A stretch of DNA of 64,000 bases from Eucommia ulmoides (GCA_016647705.1 CM028325.1:27694474-27758473); one strand, 5' to 3'; positions 33,880-46,760 are shown, numbered from the stretch's first letter. Notes: generated from the letters alone by a model not told the origin. A program made the numbers and translations.

Positions 33880-35239
33880 AGTTGGGTGTATGATGGGGTT
33901 GGGAAGGACACCTCCATCTATCATGGCCAGTCTGGGAACACAAATCATACCGATTTGTCATTGTTCTTTGCGAAACATCCATCGCATTTTAAATGTGATT
34001 GGATTTTGGTCAACTTTGCTGCACAACTCGAAGTCTATTCCGGTCAGGAATAAGGATCGAAAAATTAGGCTCCTGGCGATAGTCCTCGTGAATAAGCGAG
34101 TTCAAGTGCAATATAACGGAACGCGTCAACGCCACTATACTCTATCGCTGCAAGCATATAGGAGCATGGATATCATCAAATTTTATACTTCTCACATGTG
34201 TAATCAATATTATACCCTAATGCGACGGCATGCATGATATGCCCTAGTAAAATTCTTTCTAGTTCTCACGTGATAAACTGCATTCTAAAAAAAAATGCAT
34301 ATTAAATTAAATTATGTGTTGCAACACCTATATTTTATGTAAAAAAAGAAGAAGTAAATAATAAATAGTAATTTACTGATTGAATATTCGAATCTCCTAC
34401 GTTTTGGACTTGGCTTGAGAATTCTACATTTTTCCAATGACATGTTTAACGTATTAGTAACCATTGGCTAAGTCTTTTAGAGTTTTTTATCAACCAATAT
34501 CAAAGTATTTAACCATCCTATAGAAAGTAATTGTCACGGATGCATTAATTGGAACATTTCTTGCACCTTTCAAATAATTGTTGAATACCTTAGCGTAATT
34601 AGTCATCATTACGCCCCAATGTTTACCTTCATCATGTGCTCTGGTCCATTTTCCCACTAGTATGTCTGCCAACCACCTATACGCTCGCTCATCTAATTTT
34701 TTAATCTCTTTCTTGATTAAATTATACTTATGAACTTGGGTCGTAGCACTCGTATTTCAAGTACAATCTTTCAGCTGTTGATTTCTATACTTATTGTTGA
34801 AATTGTTGCGAAGGTACAACAAACAAGATCGGTGATATCGAACTAGCTCATTTTGTTTATTAAGCCATTAAATTCCCACGTACTAATAATGGTAAGCTGT
34901 ATGTTGGATATAAATGTCACCGCTGGACGATCTTGAACAATATGACAGTTAAGCATGAAAATGAACCATCCCCAATGGTGGTAGTTCTCCGTCGGTATGA
35001 CCGTGAAAGTAAAAAGATAACACTTATTTGACGGTGTCATTCCAATGACGATCAAGATCTTGCTCTCGTATTTACTATACAAGTGGGTCCCGTTAATCGT
35101 GAAGACAGTTGACAATATCTCCATCCGACAATTGAAGGTTTGAATGCCCAAAACACCATATCGAATGTCGAATAACCAGGCTGAGCAGTTAGAACAATGC
35201 TCCACTCGATGATCGTCCCCGAATTAAAGTGTCGCAATA
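33880..35239 (-). pseudogene. MULE transposase relic, central and C-terminal part
   Basis: Translation on the minus strand gives, in order, transposase-type blocks with frameshifts and stops between them: LRHFNSGTIIEW, FWAFKPSIVGWRYCQ, NGTHLYSKYESKILIVIGM, ENYHHWGWF, HRSCLLYLRNNFNNKY, then RAYRWLADILVGKWTRAHDE and LKGARNVPINASVTITFYRM. A SWIM-like piece (YPCSYMLAAIEYSGVDAFRY) and a terminal knuckle (CSQTGHDRWRCP) follow. These are the conserved features of plant Mutator-like transposases. The first acidic catalytic residue (usual DGTHL) is Asn here, and the second (usual SDRH-like) is also lost. The gene is split by the LTR element at 35240. Its upstream part resumes at 40633. Confidence 0.85.
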
Positions 35240-36652
35240 TGATAGGTATGGTTTATCTATTTATTCCCAAATCGGTTTTTATTAGTTTTAGAGTATTTTT
35301 ATAGTTCTTTTTATATGTTTTAATATGTTTTTATTCTTTTTGGTATAAATCAGGTGTGTGGGGTAAAAAAAATGATGATAACGGATCATAAACGATCATA
35401 TTAGATCAAGAATGGTAGAAAAACAAATACGAGGGCAATATTCTGAAAGACAGCTCACCGCCTCGGTGTCCAGACCACCGCTGAGGCAGTGAATATGCAG
35501 ATATGGGCCTAAGTTGCTATAAACTCACCGCTGCAGCGGTGAAACTGTAGAGACGTTCTGAATCCACTGCCTCTTCTACCGCTGCGGCGAACATTGTGCC
35601 GACATGCCCACTGCCTAGGTGGTGATTCCCACCGCCTAGGTGATCACCTCTGCACAGATTTAGATATTTTTTAGGATATTTTTGTTCCTTATTTCTTTTC
35701 CATTTCTCTCCTCCGGCCATTACAGACCCCATAGGGCTTAGGAATTTTAGAGAGAGGTTTTGGGATTGTTCAATCAATTTCAAATGAGAAGAACACGTTG
35801 CGAAGAAGGAGAAACGATCCTGAAGCATTTTTAGCAACAAATCTTCAAACTATGGCTAAGTTTCTTTCGTTTCTTCTTTATTTTCTTAACTTTGGTAGTT
35901 AGTTGAGCACATTTAGCTTATTTTCCATTGTATAAACAGTTATGGCCATGAGCTCAACGAATTTTGTCTAGGAATTAATATATATTTATGAAAATATTGT
36001 TTGTTTGAGTTTGGGTTTCGTTTAATGGTTGTTCTTCGCTATTTGGATTGTGTTTACTGTTATTCTTTGATATTATGCTTGTTTAGATAATTAGAGAATA
36101 CGGAGTTTAATACTCGGGAGAGGTAACTTTGGATTCGGACTAGGTTAAATAAAACGCAACGATCTAATAACCCGGGAGAAAGTTGGATGTGCAATCAATG
36201 ACGTTGGGGCAAGACTTGCGTGACCTAGGGTCGTTAAGATGTTGAGAGGGACTTATTCATTGACGCGAAGTCATGTATTCCCTCGTTTTACACTCGGGAG
36301 AGGTGACAAGTAAGTTTATGAACTGAGATTGTCGGATAAGTCGAACGCCATTAACGTAAACTAAAATGAGATCGAACACGTATTTGTAAACAAAGTTAAT
36401 CCCTAGGCAATATTTTCTCTAAAACATCTCATAATAATATTAGTATAGTTAATTTAATTAACTTAGTATTAGTATTTATTAATTATAAATTATATTTTTT
36501 ATTGCCTAGATAAAATTAAGTCATGATAAACACTGTACTCGATAATAATCTCAACCAATCCCTATGGACACGATACCCTTACTCTCCCTATCTATACTAA
36601 AACTTGACCCGTACATTTACGATGAAACTAACGACGTATTTATACGCTACCA
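35240..36652 (+). repeat. 5' LTR of Ty3-type element, 1,413 bp
   Basis: The LTR begins TGATAGGTATGG and ends ACGCTACCA. It shares its whole order with 39241-40632, including tcaggtgtgtgggg, ctccaccgc-type repeats with cctaggcggt motifs, and gatctaata-type inner text. Substitutions and short indels are numerous, so the insertion is not recent. Confidence 0.9.
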
Positions 36653-36658
36653 AATTTT

Positions 36659-36676
36659 TGGCGCCGTTGCCGGGGA
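36659..36676 (+). other. Primer-binding site complementary to tRNA-Asp
   Basis: TGGCGCCGTTGCCGGGGA lies six bases after the 5' LTR and is complementary to the 3' end of plant tRNA-Asp as I recall it. Confidence 0.85.
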
Positions 36677-36828
36677 TTAGTTTTTTCATTATTATAGATG
36701 TTGTGAGTAAATGACCCAATTTTACTTTAGGCATTTCTTTTGTGTATAATTTTTTTTTTTTTTTTTTTTGTAGTTTTTGTTTTTGTTTTCCTGCAAGGTG
36801 CTTGACGATATTAGATCAATAAGTACTT

Positions 36829-37347
36829 TTGCATTTCTTTCAATGCGATTCTGAGCCGTTTTACTATGCTTGGGATCGATACAAGGATTTGCTACTCTGG
36901 TTTTCGAACCATCATTTCCCGAGGGAGTGCCAACTACCGAACTGCCTTGACGGATTACAAGCCGCAACTAGAATGTGGGTTAAAAGAGGAAACGGTACCA
37001 CCTCTTTCGACCAACTAACCGCAGACGAAGCCTATTGGTTGTTGGAAGACATGGCGGCCTTCGATTTCCATAGTTTCAATATTACGGCGCCATGGATTGA
37101 CACTATCGACCACGATGAGGATTCTTTTCCCAATCTAGAAGAAATATTCACTACTATCGTGGGGGAGACTCATAGAGTCTTGAGGGAAACAAATAACCGC
37201 ATCAACGAGCACGAGGATCGTCTTGATTATAAAGAGATAGTCTGTGTCGACATTGATATGACCGTAACGTCTCTTCATACGCAAATCGGTCAGCTAATCT
37301 GCTTGATTGAGGCCGAGTTAGATGCGGTGGCACTAGGAGATTCATAA
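36829..37347 (+). pseudogene. Ty3-type gag remnant
   Basis: The reading MHFFQCDSEPFYYAWDRYKD continues to LLLWFSNHHFP and TRMWVKRGNGTTSF. It keeps the W-x-R-[YF]-K-x-LL and P-H-H-like pattern of plant gypsy gag (retrotrans_gag). The N-terminal half is missing, and the frame probably starts inside the domain. It ends at a stop at 37347, and a second frame resumes at 37399. Confidence 0.65.
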
Positions 37348-37398
37348 GCCACATTCAGTGAAAGCCACCGTGAAGAGCCGGAAACGAGCGAAAGGAGC

Positions 37399-37674
37399 TT
37401 GGGAATCCAAATTATGATGCCACCATTGATCCCAAATGATCAAATTTACGAGAATCCGATGTGGCTCACCTGTCCTTCGCCGCCATTAGCAATGTTCTTC
37501 CATACCCACCAAGTACATGAGCCGGTGGAGTATCTTGTTGAAAGCTTGGGCCAATCAGAGCAAAATCTCACCAAGCTTGAGGGCGTTTTAAACCAAGACT
37601 CACACGTGGCGTTATTTGACACATACTACGGGCGGAAGCCGCTTTTTGATGAGCTGTTCTCCGTGTCAGGTTAA
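37399..37674 (+). pseudogene. Downstream gag-region open frame, unknown
   Basis: This 91-codon frame (IMMPPLIPNDQIYENPMWL and onward) is in line with the gag remnant and may be its C-terminal part after a stop. I recognise no domain in it. Confidence 0.4.
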
Positions 37675-37679
37675 GGATA

Positions 37680-39240
37680 ATAAACCACGCATTTCTTGGG
37701 AAACAACCCAAGGTTAAAAAAATAAGTTAGATCCATCTCCGTCAAATTAATTCGGAGGCGAGATTTTCTCGCCTCCCAGGTACGTATTCTAAACCTCCTT
37801 CGTCAGTATGCTTTAATTTTATATGTTGAGAATGATAATTGGACCACTAAGGACACTGTCCGTTTCAAGTTTGGCGGTGATGTGTAGGATATTAGTATGT
37901 TTTACTGTTTTACCATATTGCATGTTTGTTTAGTGTAGAATATTTTTGTGTTGTTGTTGTTGCATGCTGAGTTTTGCATTCATTTGGGCCGTTACCCGAT
38001 GATGATATTACCCCTTGATTGTTTTCGAGATCAAGGGTAATACCCATGCATGTGTGTTCTGTGTGCTTAACAATACGTTTTGGTGAAAATTATTGTAGAT
38101 CCTAATTTGCACGAGCACATAGACTCAATGTATTTCTATTCAATTGATTTGAGAATAACTATCGATTAGCCAAACTCATGACAAATTAAGGATTCTAGAA
38201 CCTGATTGAGGGGAAGTTTGAGGTGAAATCCTAGGTGAGGTAGTTCAGGAGATATGATTTAGGCATTCTTTTTCTCGCTTTAGCCTTTTTAAGGTAACCT
38301 TGTAACATGTTTATCCTTCGTTACCCTGTTGAAGCCTAAATGTCAATTCAATTCTGAACACATGAACAAATACCCTGGCCATTTGATCTTTTTTCAAACC
38401 TTTATCGCTGAATTAAAGGCACAATTTGAGTGAATCAAGTTAACATTCATATATACTACTTGATGTGAGCGGTTGGGTTTAGGGCGAACTTTGGATTGGT
38501 TCGGTATTCGAGTACTTACTTGTCATTTTTCTTTCGTTTAAACCACACCAGTGAAACTGTAATAATCGAATAAGTTTGGGGGTGTGGTAGTTTGTTAAAA
38601 AAAACATATGTAAATATCGTTAAAATTTCGTTTCTTTTGGCAAGTGCGTACGTCGGTCTTAAATGTTTGTTTGAGATTGTTTTCAATTTATCTATGGGGG
38701 TTCGAGAGTGAGTGTGCCAAGAGTTGAGCCATGGGTAATGTTAAGTTAACAACGTTAACCCGTTTTCTATTTCGAAATACCCTTAGCCAAATATTCCAAA
38801 ATCGAACCAAGTCCTTATGATTTTTACGAACTTCCAAGCCTACATTAGTGGAGAGTAGACCCCAATCAGGTATATGGATATCCTAGTCCTTTACGGTTTA
38901 AGCCGTGAGTTTCGTTGGTAGATAATCCAATCCGGTCATTGTATAGTTATATTATTGAGTCTCACACATACACGTTGAAAGGATCTAGAATGACGTTCAC
39001 CATTATTGAATGTCAAAATTCTAGAACACCATATGGTGCGTTTTATCACCTGAACTCAATATGACTGGAGGTTGTTGAGGGAAAAATGACTTGGTCGTTA
39101 GAAGAATTCAAAACTCGTATATCGTTATTTTTAGATTTGTTTGTGTTTAGTTTGTTCATGTTATTTAATTTAGTTGTGTTTTTCATTTTAGTATGAGTGT
39201 TTTGCTCGAGAACTAGCAAAATTCCAAATTTGGGGGTATT
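37680..39240 (+). other. Non-coding interior of the Ty3-type element
   Basis: 1.5 kb without pol homology or long frames, ending in the purine-rich tract before the 3' LTR. The pol region appears to have been lost or replaced. Confidence 0.6.
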
Positions 39241-40632
39241 TGATAGGTGTGATTTATCTATTTATTCCCGAATCAGTTTTATTAGTTTTAGAGTATTTTT
39301 TATAGTTCTTTTTATATATTTTAATATTTTTTTTATTCTTTTTGGTATAAATCAGGTGTGTGGGGTGAAAAGAGATGATAATGGATCATGAACGATCATA
39401 TTAGATCAAGAACAGTGGAAAAATAAGCATGGGGGCAATATTCTGAAAGGCAGCTACCGCCTCGTCTTCCAGACCACCGCCGAGGTGGTGAATATGCAGA
39501 GATGGGCCTAAGTTGCTGTAAACTCACCACCATGACGGTGAAACTATAAAGAGGTCCTGAATCCACCGCCTCTTCCACCGCTGTGGCGAACACTCTGCCA
39601 ACATGCCCACCGCCTAGGCGGTCACCTTTGCACAGATTTATATATTTTTTAGGATATTTTTGTTCCTTATTTCTTCCCCATTTCTCTCCTCTGGCCATTA
39701 CAGACCCCATAGGGCTTAAGAATTGTAGAGAGAGGTTTTGAGATTGTTCAACCAATTCCGAATGAGAAGAACACGTTACGAAGAAGAAGAAGTAATCCCA
39801 AAGCGTTTTTAGCGCAAATCTTCGGACTATGGCTAAGTTTCTTTCGTTTCTTCTTTATTTTCTTAACTTCGGTAGTTAGTTGAGCACATTTAGCTCATTT
39901 TCCATTGTATAAACAGTTATAGTCATGAGCTAAACGGATTTTGTCTAGGGATTAATATATATTTATGAAAATATTGTTTGTTTGAGTTTGTGTTTCATTT
40001 AATGGTTGTTCTTTGCTATTTGGATTGTGTTTACCGTTATTATATGATATTATGCTTGTTTAGATAATTAGAGAATATGGGGTTTGACACTCAGGAGAGG
40101 TAACCCCTGATTTGAACTAGGTTAAAGACAACGCGACGATTCAATAACTCTGTAGAGAGTTGGAAAGTGTGCAATCAATGACATTGGGGTAAGATTCACG
40201 TTACCTAGGGTCGTTAAGACGTTGATGGGGACTTCTTCGTTGACGCGAAGTCACGTATTCCCTCGTCTTACACTTGGGAGAGGTGGCGAGTGAGTTTACG
40301 AACTGAGATTATCGGATAAGTCGAACATCATTAACGTAAACTAAAACGAGATCGAACACGTATTTGTAAATGAAGTTAATCCCTAGGAAATTTTTTCCCT
40401 AAAACATCTCATAATAATATTAGTATAGTTAATTTAATTAACTTAGTATTAGTATTTATTAATTATAAATTACATTTTTTATCACTTAAATAAAATTAGG
40501 TTATGATAAACACGGTACTCGATAATAATCTCAACCAATCCTTATGGACACGATACCCTTACTCTCCCTACCTATACTAAAACTTGACTCGTACACTTAC
40601 GGTGAAAGTAACGACATATTTACGCGCTACCA
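39241..40632 (+). repeat. 3' LTR of Ty3-type element, 1,392 bp
   Basis: The LTR begins TGATAGGTGTG after the purine-rich tract and ends GCGCTACCA. It aligns along its whole length to the 5' LTR. Confidence 0.9.
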
Positions 40633-40745
40633 CAACGCCAACATGAACTTCAACAACTTCCGATACGATTCGTCCCAATCTCTAAACAAGGTCTCGATGA
40701 CTTTAGATCCAACCAACCAAGACTTTTGGTAGGAGATAATGAATC
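40633..40745 (-). pseudogene. MULE transposase relic, upstream fragment
   Basis: The minus strand reads ISYQKSWLVGSKVIETLF then RDWDESYRKLLKFMLAL, matching the segment that normally precedes the LxHFNPGT block of MULE transposases. Joining it to 35239 across the LTR element restores the frame (MLA-LRHFN). It therefore belongs to the same gene as 33880-35239. Confidence 0.8.
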
Positions 40746-40919
40746 TCCGAGACTCCTTCACAAAAGCAACAATAATACCTATCTTCAATTCAATTCACCC
40801 TTTTATTCAAAAACCTACCAAACAACACAAAAACATATTAAAACAACAAAAGAGCTTGAAAACACACAAATATTTGAATCTAAAAGTACTTGATTTATTG
40901 ATAAATAAATCACTTATTA

Positions 40920-42875
40920 GATATGGCATCGAACATAAAGAGTATTGGTGTTGGGATCCCGTTTCTAAAATCCTTCGTATCTCGCGACATGTCATTTTTT
41001 GGAGAACATCAAATGTTTTCTTCCTTACAGTCATTTGACATGTCAACCCGCACCAACTCCAGATTCTTTACTGATTTATCCATCGAGTTATTTCTAGAGG
41101 ATACAGTTCTAGGTACTGTTGAGTTCACTCTGGTACTATCAGTTGAGCCAAGCCTTTCACCTTATGCTGAGTTCACCCCAAAATCACCAGCTGAACCTAC
41201 TCTAGAATCACCAACTGATCTCACCTTTCTAATTCTAATGACCATGCCTGAGACTTCTTCTGTGGCTGACGATCCTATATTGCCTTCCTTTGAGACCCAT
41301 GCCCCAGATCACCCCGCCTCTCTACCAAGGTAACTCATCCTCCATATTACCTTTATAATTTTCATTGTTTTTCCACTATACTTCATCTGCATGAACCTCA
41401 ATCCTATAAGGAGGTTAGTACTAATCCTTTTTGGCAGAAAGTAATGGACGAAAAACTTCATGCCCTCGCCAAAACTCATACCTAAAATATTGTTGATCTG
41501 TCCCTGGAAAAACTCATATTGGGTGCAAATGGGTGTTTAAGATCAAGACGCTTTCTAATGTCTCTGTTGAACGATACAAAGTTAGACTTACTGCCAAGGG
41601 ATTTTCTCAGGAATATCGCATTGACTATGAAGAGATATTTGCTCCAGTGACAAGGCTAACATCTATCAGTACACTTCTTGCCATCGCAGCTATTTGAAAA
41701 TGGACTATCTTTCAAATAGATGTCAAAATACATTTCTCAATGGTGATCTTCTTGAGAAAGTCTATACGCACACCCTTTCAGGCCTGACTGCCCCTCGAAA
41801 TAAAGTTTGTTGCCTTCACCGTGTCTTATATGGTTTGAAACAAGCTCGATGTGCCTGGTTTGCCAAATTTAGCACTACTATTCATCAGTTTGGGTTCACA
41901 CATAGTGCTCATGATTCGGCTCTATTTATTCACCATACTGCCAATGGTATTATCCTTCTTTCACTATATGTGGATGATATAGTTATTATTGGAGATGATC
42001 TACGTGGTATTTCTTAACTAAAAAAGTTTCCCAGTAGCTAATTTGAGATGAAAGATCTTGGCGTGCTCACCTATTTTCTTGGCCTCAAAGTTTTATTTGG
42101 TTCCGATGGATATTTTCTCTCTCGGGCCAAATATGCCTCGGATCTCCTTTCTAAGGCTGGGATCACCAACTCAACCACTGCCACTACTTCTCTCAAGTCG
42201 AATGTCAGACTTACCCCCACTTGATGGTTCACCTCTTCAGGATGCCACTCTATATCGCTAACTAGTTGGAAATCTTGTATATCTTATTGTCACTCGCCCT
42301 AACATTGCCTATGCCGTTCATCAGGTCAGCCAATTCTTGTCCGTTTCTCAGACCACCCATTACTCAGTTGTTCTTTGCATTTTTTGGTATGTCAAGGGTA
42401 CTTTATTTCATGGGCTTCATTTCTCAGCTCAGTCTACTCCCATTTTATAAGCTTATTCTGATGTCGATTAGGCTGGAGACCCTACCGACAAACGTTCAAC
42501 CATTAGTTACTATTTTTTTTGGGTAATTCTCTCATTTCCTGGCTTAGTAAGAAACAAATTGTGGTTCATCGTTCCAGTACTAAAGCTGAATATCGTGCCA
42601 TGACTGATATAACTCAAGAACTTCTCTATGGCTTCTCGTTGACATAGACATCTCTGCTTCTGTTGCCACTACCCTACACTGTGATAATACGAGTGCTATT
42701 CATATCGCTTACAATGATGTATTCCACGAGAGTATAAAACACATCAAGACTGATTGTCACTTCATCCGTCATCACATTCTCCAGAATACGGTTCATCTAC
42801 AATTCGTCAGTTCAGCCTATCAGACAACAAATATTTTTACTAAGACTCATCCACCCGAATGCTTTTACTCTTTAG
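40920..42875 (+). pseudogene. Old Ty1-copia pol relic: integrase end, reverse transcriptase and RNase H
   Basis: The plus strand shows the copia integrase tail (EYWCWDPVSKILRISRHVIF), then RT blocks VCCLHRVLYGLKQARCAWF and SLYVDDIVIIGDD with the YVDD site at 41967-41978. RNase H follows, with HCDNTSAIHIAYND and HIKTDCHFIRHHILQNTVHL. Many stops and frameshifts separate them. The 5' half, including gag, protease and the 5' LTR, is absent. The end of pol (FYSL) is cut at 42875 by the insertion at 42876 and resumes at 49529. Confidence 0.9.
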
Positions 42876-45181
42876 TGTTGATCCTAAGATTTTTATGGAT
42901 AATTAAATATTGATATTTTTGGTGAAATTAATAGATTTATTGAGTATTTCAGTTTATAAGTTTCAGTGAAGATATTATCATGAAGAAAATGAATGCTGAA
43001 GAGACTGACAAAGATTATGGATATTAAGAGACCGAAGAAATTGAAGAACTTAGGGAAAATAACTCAGGTTAAATTTTTACTCTTAATGTATCCCGATTAG
43101 GATCACACACGACACAAAATATTTTTATGATTATGTGTGTTTTTAATAGGATTCTAAGTAGCTAACATATTTGCTCCTACGTGAAATTGAAAAAGAAACA
43201 TTGTTTTAAGAAAGATAATTGATTAAAATTGAATTTAAGGATTTAGTGGAGCTATCCAAGAAAATAAATTGGTTAAAGGGGCGAAAATGTCGAAGAAATT
43301 GAATGAAAATTAATTAAGGAAACGTGTTCTAACAATGGTCGGTCAACAGATAAGTTGACCTATGGAAATTAGCTGAACTCTCTAAATCAGCCGGTCGACA
43401 GGTAGGTCGACCTGTGGTTATAAGACGAAGTCTCTGGATCTTACAGTCGATAGGTAAGTCGACCTGTGAATGTCTCTGAATCGTCCGATCAACAGATGGA
43501 TAAGTAGCGATCGACTTATGGGCGAGGAATTTTGGCTTGGGCTACATCCTGAATTGGGCAGTCGACCAATGGGTGTTGGTCGGTCAACCAATGGCCAGTT
43601 TCAGGTTTTGTGGAATTTTGAATTTTATTCAAAAACTAGTCGTTAACTAGCTGTTATTTGTTTATTTGATTGAGAGATCTTAGGGATATGGATATATTTA
43701 AGATATGATACTCCTAGTTGAATATCCCTATAGATATGGTTCAAGTATTTTTGATATCTCTCAATTGGTACATGTAATTCTTTCAATCTTATCTAATTGA
43801 GTTTGAGAAAATGTTTAAGGGATTTAATTGAATATTCTAAAAGATATTATTGAGTGAATTATACCAGAATTAAGTCATACGGATATATGGGGTCTATAAG
43901 TATTTTTTAGATACTTATTCTAATTCCTTATATATAGACCTGCGGATTTCACATAACAAGATGACAATACACATAATATCAAGAACTATTCAGTTCCTAA
44001 GCTTTTTTAAGATTCATTATTCTGATATTATTTTGAGAGATCAATTGTGAGATCGATTATTGAGAAGTTCTTGAGTTAAAGCGCTATTTGAGTTAACGTC
44101 ATCGATCTAAGCTGTCTTGCGATACTACGTGCAATCTATTCGGTATTTTTCTAGTGAGATCATTCTAAGTTAATTCTTTAATTGAGTATTTTATTATTAT
44201 TATTATTTGCTTGGTGAATTTATCTTTTTGAGAAATCGGTTTTGAACTTTAAAAGTATAAAAATCTTTTAAAAACGATTTATGTGTTAATCTGTTTACGT
44301 GCTTAATTGTGCTACCTGCATTCTTTATTATAATCAGATTTTATTTTCTCACTTCATTTCTATTACTAGTATTGGGACATTAATTGAGTATTAATTAATT
44401 TAGGGTGGTAGAAGCTCTGAGTGGGGAAAAGCTTATCAATTCTGTAATTGGTGAGTTGTGTGCGGATTAGATATTATTGAGAATATCTAATAAGGGAAAA
44501 CTTTAGGTTTTGATCTCTTCTTGTAAAGATATTGAAGTTTGATATTTACTTAGAGTACAAAAAGGTTAGGTTACTCTTTTCCCTTGAAAAGAGTTTAGGT
44601 GTGATTTTTCCTGATTAGGATCAATTGTGAGTGAATTGTAAAGGTTCCATCTTTACCTGGGAAAAGTATACTTGGAGTGATTGTGAGGATTAATTCTTGA
44701 GCCTAAGGTATAAAAAGAATTAGGCCGTGATTCTCTTTGTAATAGAATTAGGTTAATCCTTAGCCTGTGAAAGGATTAGGTTAATCTTTAGCCTGTGAAA
44801 AAGATAAGATTATTTTTCAGCCTGTGTAAAAGAATTGTGAAGGTTGATTCTGAACCTGCAAAAAGAATCATTGTAAGGGTTTGGTTCCTACCTTTAAAGG
44901 AATTTTGAGTTTAGTGGGTGCGACTATTCGTGGAACTCAGGGGATTGGATTAGCCAAGAGTGACTTGGTGAACAAGTATAAATTCATGTGTACTGCATTA
45001 TTTATATTATTTATATTTTGTTATTTGGGTGTGCACTTAGTTGATAACACATATCCGTTACTATAAAGATAATAATTAATTTTAGGATAAAATTAATTAT
45101 TTGATTTTTGAAGTGTTATATTCTGATAATTTTCAATACTACCCAATTCATCCCCTCTCTTGTGTAGCTCACTAACGAACA
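42876..45181 (+). repeat. 5' LTR of SIRE-like element, 2,306 bp
   Basis: The LTR contains an array of ggtcgac-type inverted motifs at 43,328-43,600, a TATA candidate (tatatata, 43929-43936), and a tail with repeated aggttaatcctta-type phrases at about 44,750-44,870. The 3' copy lacks a segment of roughly 190 bp around the TATA. Confidence 0.9.
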
Positions 45182-45183
45182 AT

Positions 45184-45195
45184 TGGTATCGGAGC
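45184..45195 (+). other. Copia primer-binding site (initiator tRNA-Met type)
   Basis: TGGTATCGGAGC lies two bases after the 5' LTR. The usual site is TGGTATCAGAGC, so one A to G change is present. Confidence 0.85.
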
Positions 45196-45270
45196 TGGTT
45201 TAGCTTGACATACTAAGCTAACAAATATCACAAGGCGTACACAATAGGCGCACTACCTGAGGGACAGCCC

Positions 45271-46760
45271 ATGCACCAACCACCGCTGTTTGCAGGTGGA
45301 AATTATTCATTCTGGAAAGACAGAATGATAGTCTTCCTTCAGGTCATAAATTATGATGTGTGGCTAACAATCGAGGATGGTCCGTTTGTTCCAATGGAAA
45401 ACAAAGTCAAGAAGAAAAAAGAGCAGCTATCTGTTTCCGATAAGCAAAAACTTTCTATAAACTCTCAAGCTATTAATATTTTATTTTGTTCTTTAGATAC
45501 TAATGAATACTTGAGAGTTTCAGGTTGTAAATCAGTGAATGAGATGTGGGATAAGCTACAAGTTACCCATGAAGGGATAAATCAAGTGAAACAATAAAAA
45601 ATCAACGCTTTTATGAGGAAATTTGAATTATTCAGAATGGGAAAAACTGAATCGATTTAAGAGATGTACACTCGTTTTAATATCATTTGCAATCACTTGA
45701 GTCAACTTAGAAAGCCATACTCCATGAAGGATAGAGTTCGAAAGGTCCTAAGATCTTTGACAAAAATATGGGAGTTGAAGGTGATCGCAATTGAAAAAGC
45801 CAAGGACCTTACCAAATACGAAATTGATGATCTCATAGAAAACTTGATGACGCATGAAATGGCGATTAAAGGATATGAGGATGACACCAGAAATAGCAAA
45901 AAAAAATCCTTGGCACTAAAGGCTCAAAAAATTGAAGATAAGGATGATAGTGACGATATAAGCCTTGACAGTGAGCAAGAGAAAGATGTGGCGTTACTCA
46001 TGAAAAACTTTCAAAGAATGACTCGACGTACATTCCGTGGAAGAAGAAATTTCAACATAAACAATGTGGAATGCTACAATTTTCACAAGATTGGTCACTT
46101 TCATACTGATTGTCCTGAACCCAAAAAGGATAAAGAAAAGGAGAAGAAAAGAAAAAAAAAAATGAAAAGAAAGAAAATAAGGAGGAAAACTACTTGGGAT
46201 GATTCTGCTTTGAGCAGCTTGGAAGAATCTTACAGTAATGGATAGTCTATGCTTACCCTAATGGCCACTGGTAATGAGGTATCTAAAAGTTCAAGTTCTT
46301 ATCCTATTGATTTTGATGATTTATTTGTTGTATATTAAGAACTTAATCATGATTATAAAAATCAGTATTAAAAAATTATTGCCCTTTAAAGTACAATTAA
46401 TATATTAAACAAACAAGTGGTGGATTATGAATCTGAAAACATTGAATTAAAATCCAAAGTATCAGATTTACATTCAATTGTTCTCAAATTTATTGGCGGA
46501 GAAAATAATTTGAAAATTCTTTTAGGAAGTTCACGAGGTATCTTTGATAAAGCTGGTATTAGATTTCAGAAAAATCTTAAACAAAAATATTTTTACAAAT
46601 TTTTTTCTGAAACCGAGAATATTGTTAGATGTTTTAAATGTAACATTGTGGGGGCATACCATTAGTAAATGTTTTTCAAGAACATCTAATTGCAGGCAAG
46701 TTCGGGTTCCCAAGGGAACTAAAATTATCCCGACTAATAAGATCGGACTCACTTAGAATG
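45271..46760 (+). pseudogene. Copia gag with two zinc knuckles, interrupted by stops
   Basis: The reading MHQPPLFAGGNYSFWKDRMI and onward is the UBN2-type copia gag. One frame runs from 45271 to about 46,665 with in-frame stops at 45595-45597, 45658-45660 and 46243-46245 and several more near 46,336-46,390. The first knuckle is CYNFHKIGHFHTDC, in which the second Cys of CX2C has become Phe. After a frameshift near 46,650 a second knuckle, CFKCNIVGHTISKC, is intact, followed by VPKGTKIIP, as in SIRE-type elements. The region between is helical and charged. It is not translatable as one protein. Confidence 0.88.

Larger units (their letters stand above)
35240..40632 (+). mobile_element. Non-autonomous Ty3/gypsy-type LTR retrotransposon (Athila-like features), 5.4 kb
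   Basis: LTRs 35240-36652 and 39241-40632 start TGATAGG and end GCTACCA. The tRNA-Asp primer site is at 36659-36676, and a purine-rich aaatttgggggtatt tract directly precedes the 3' LTR. The 2.6-kb interior has only a gag remnant and no protease, reverse transcriptase or integrase. The five bases flanking the ends are CAATA and CAACG, a target duplication differing only as TA versus CG. The element is inserted in the MULE transposase relic. Confidence 0.88.

Noticed and set aside
43929-43936. TATA box as proof of an active LTR promoter
   Set aside because: It is a plausible box by position, but the element is old and broken and activity cannot be judged from sequence.
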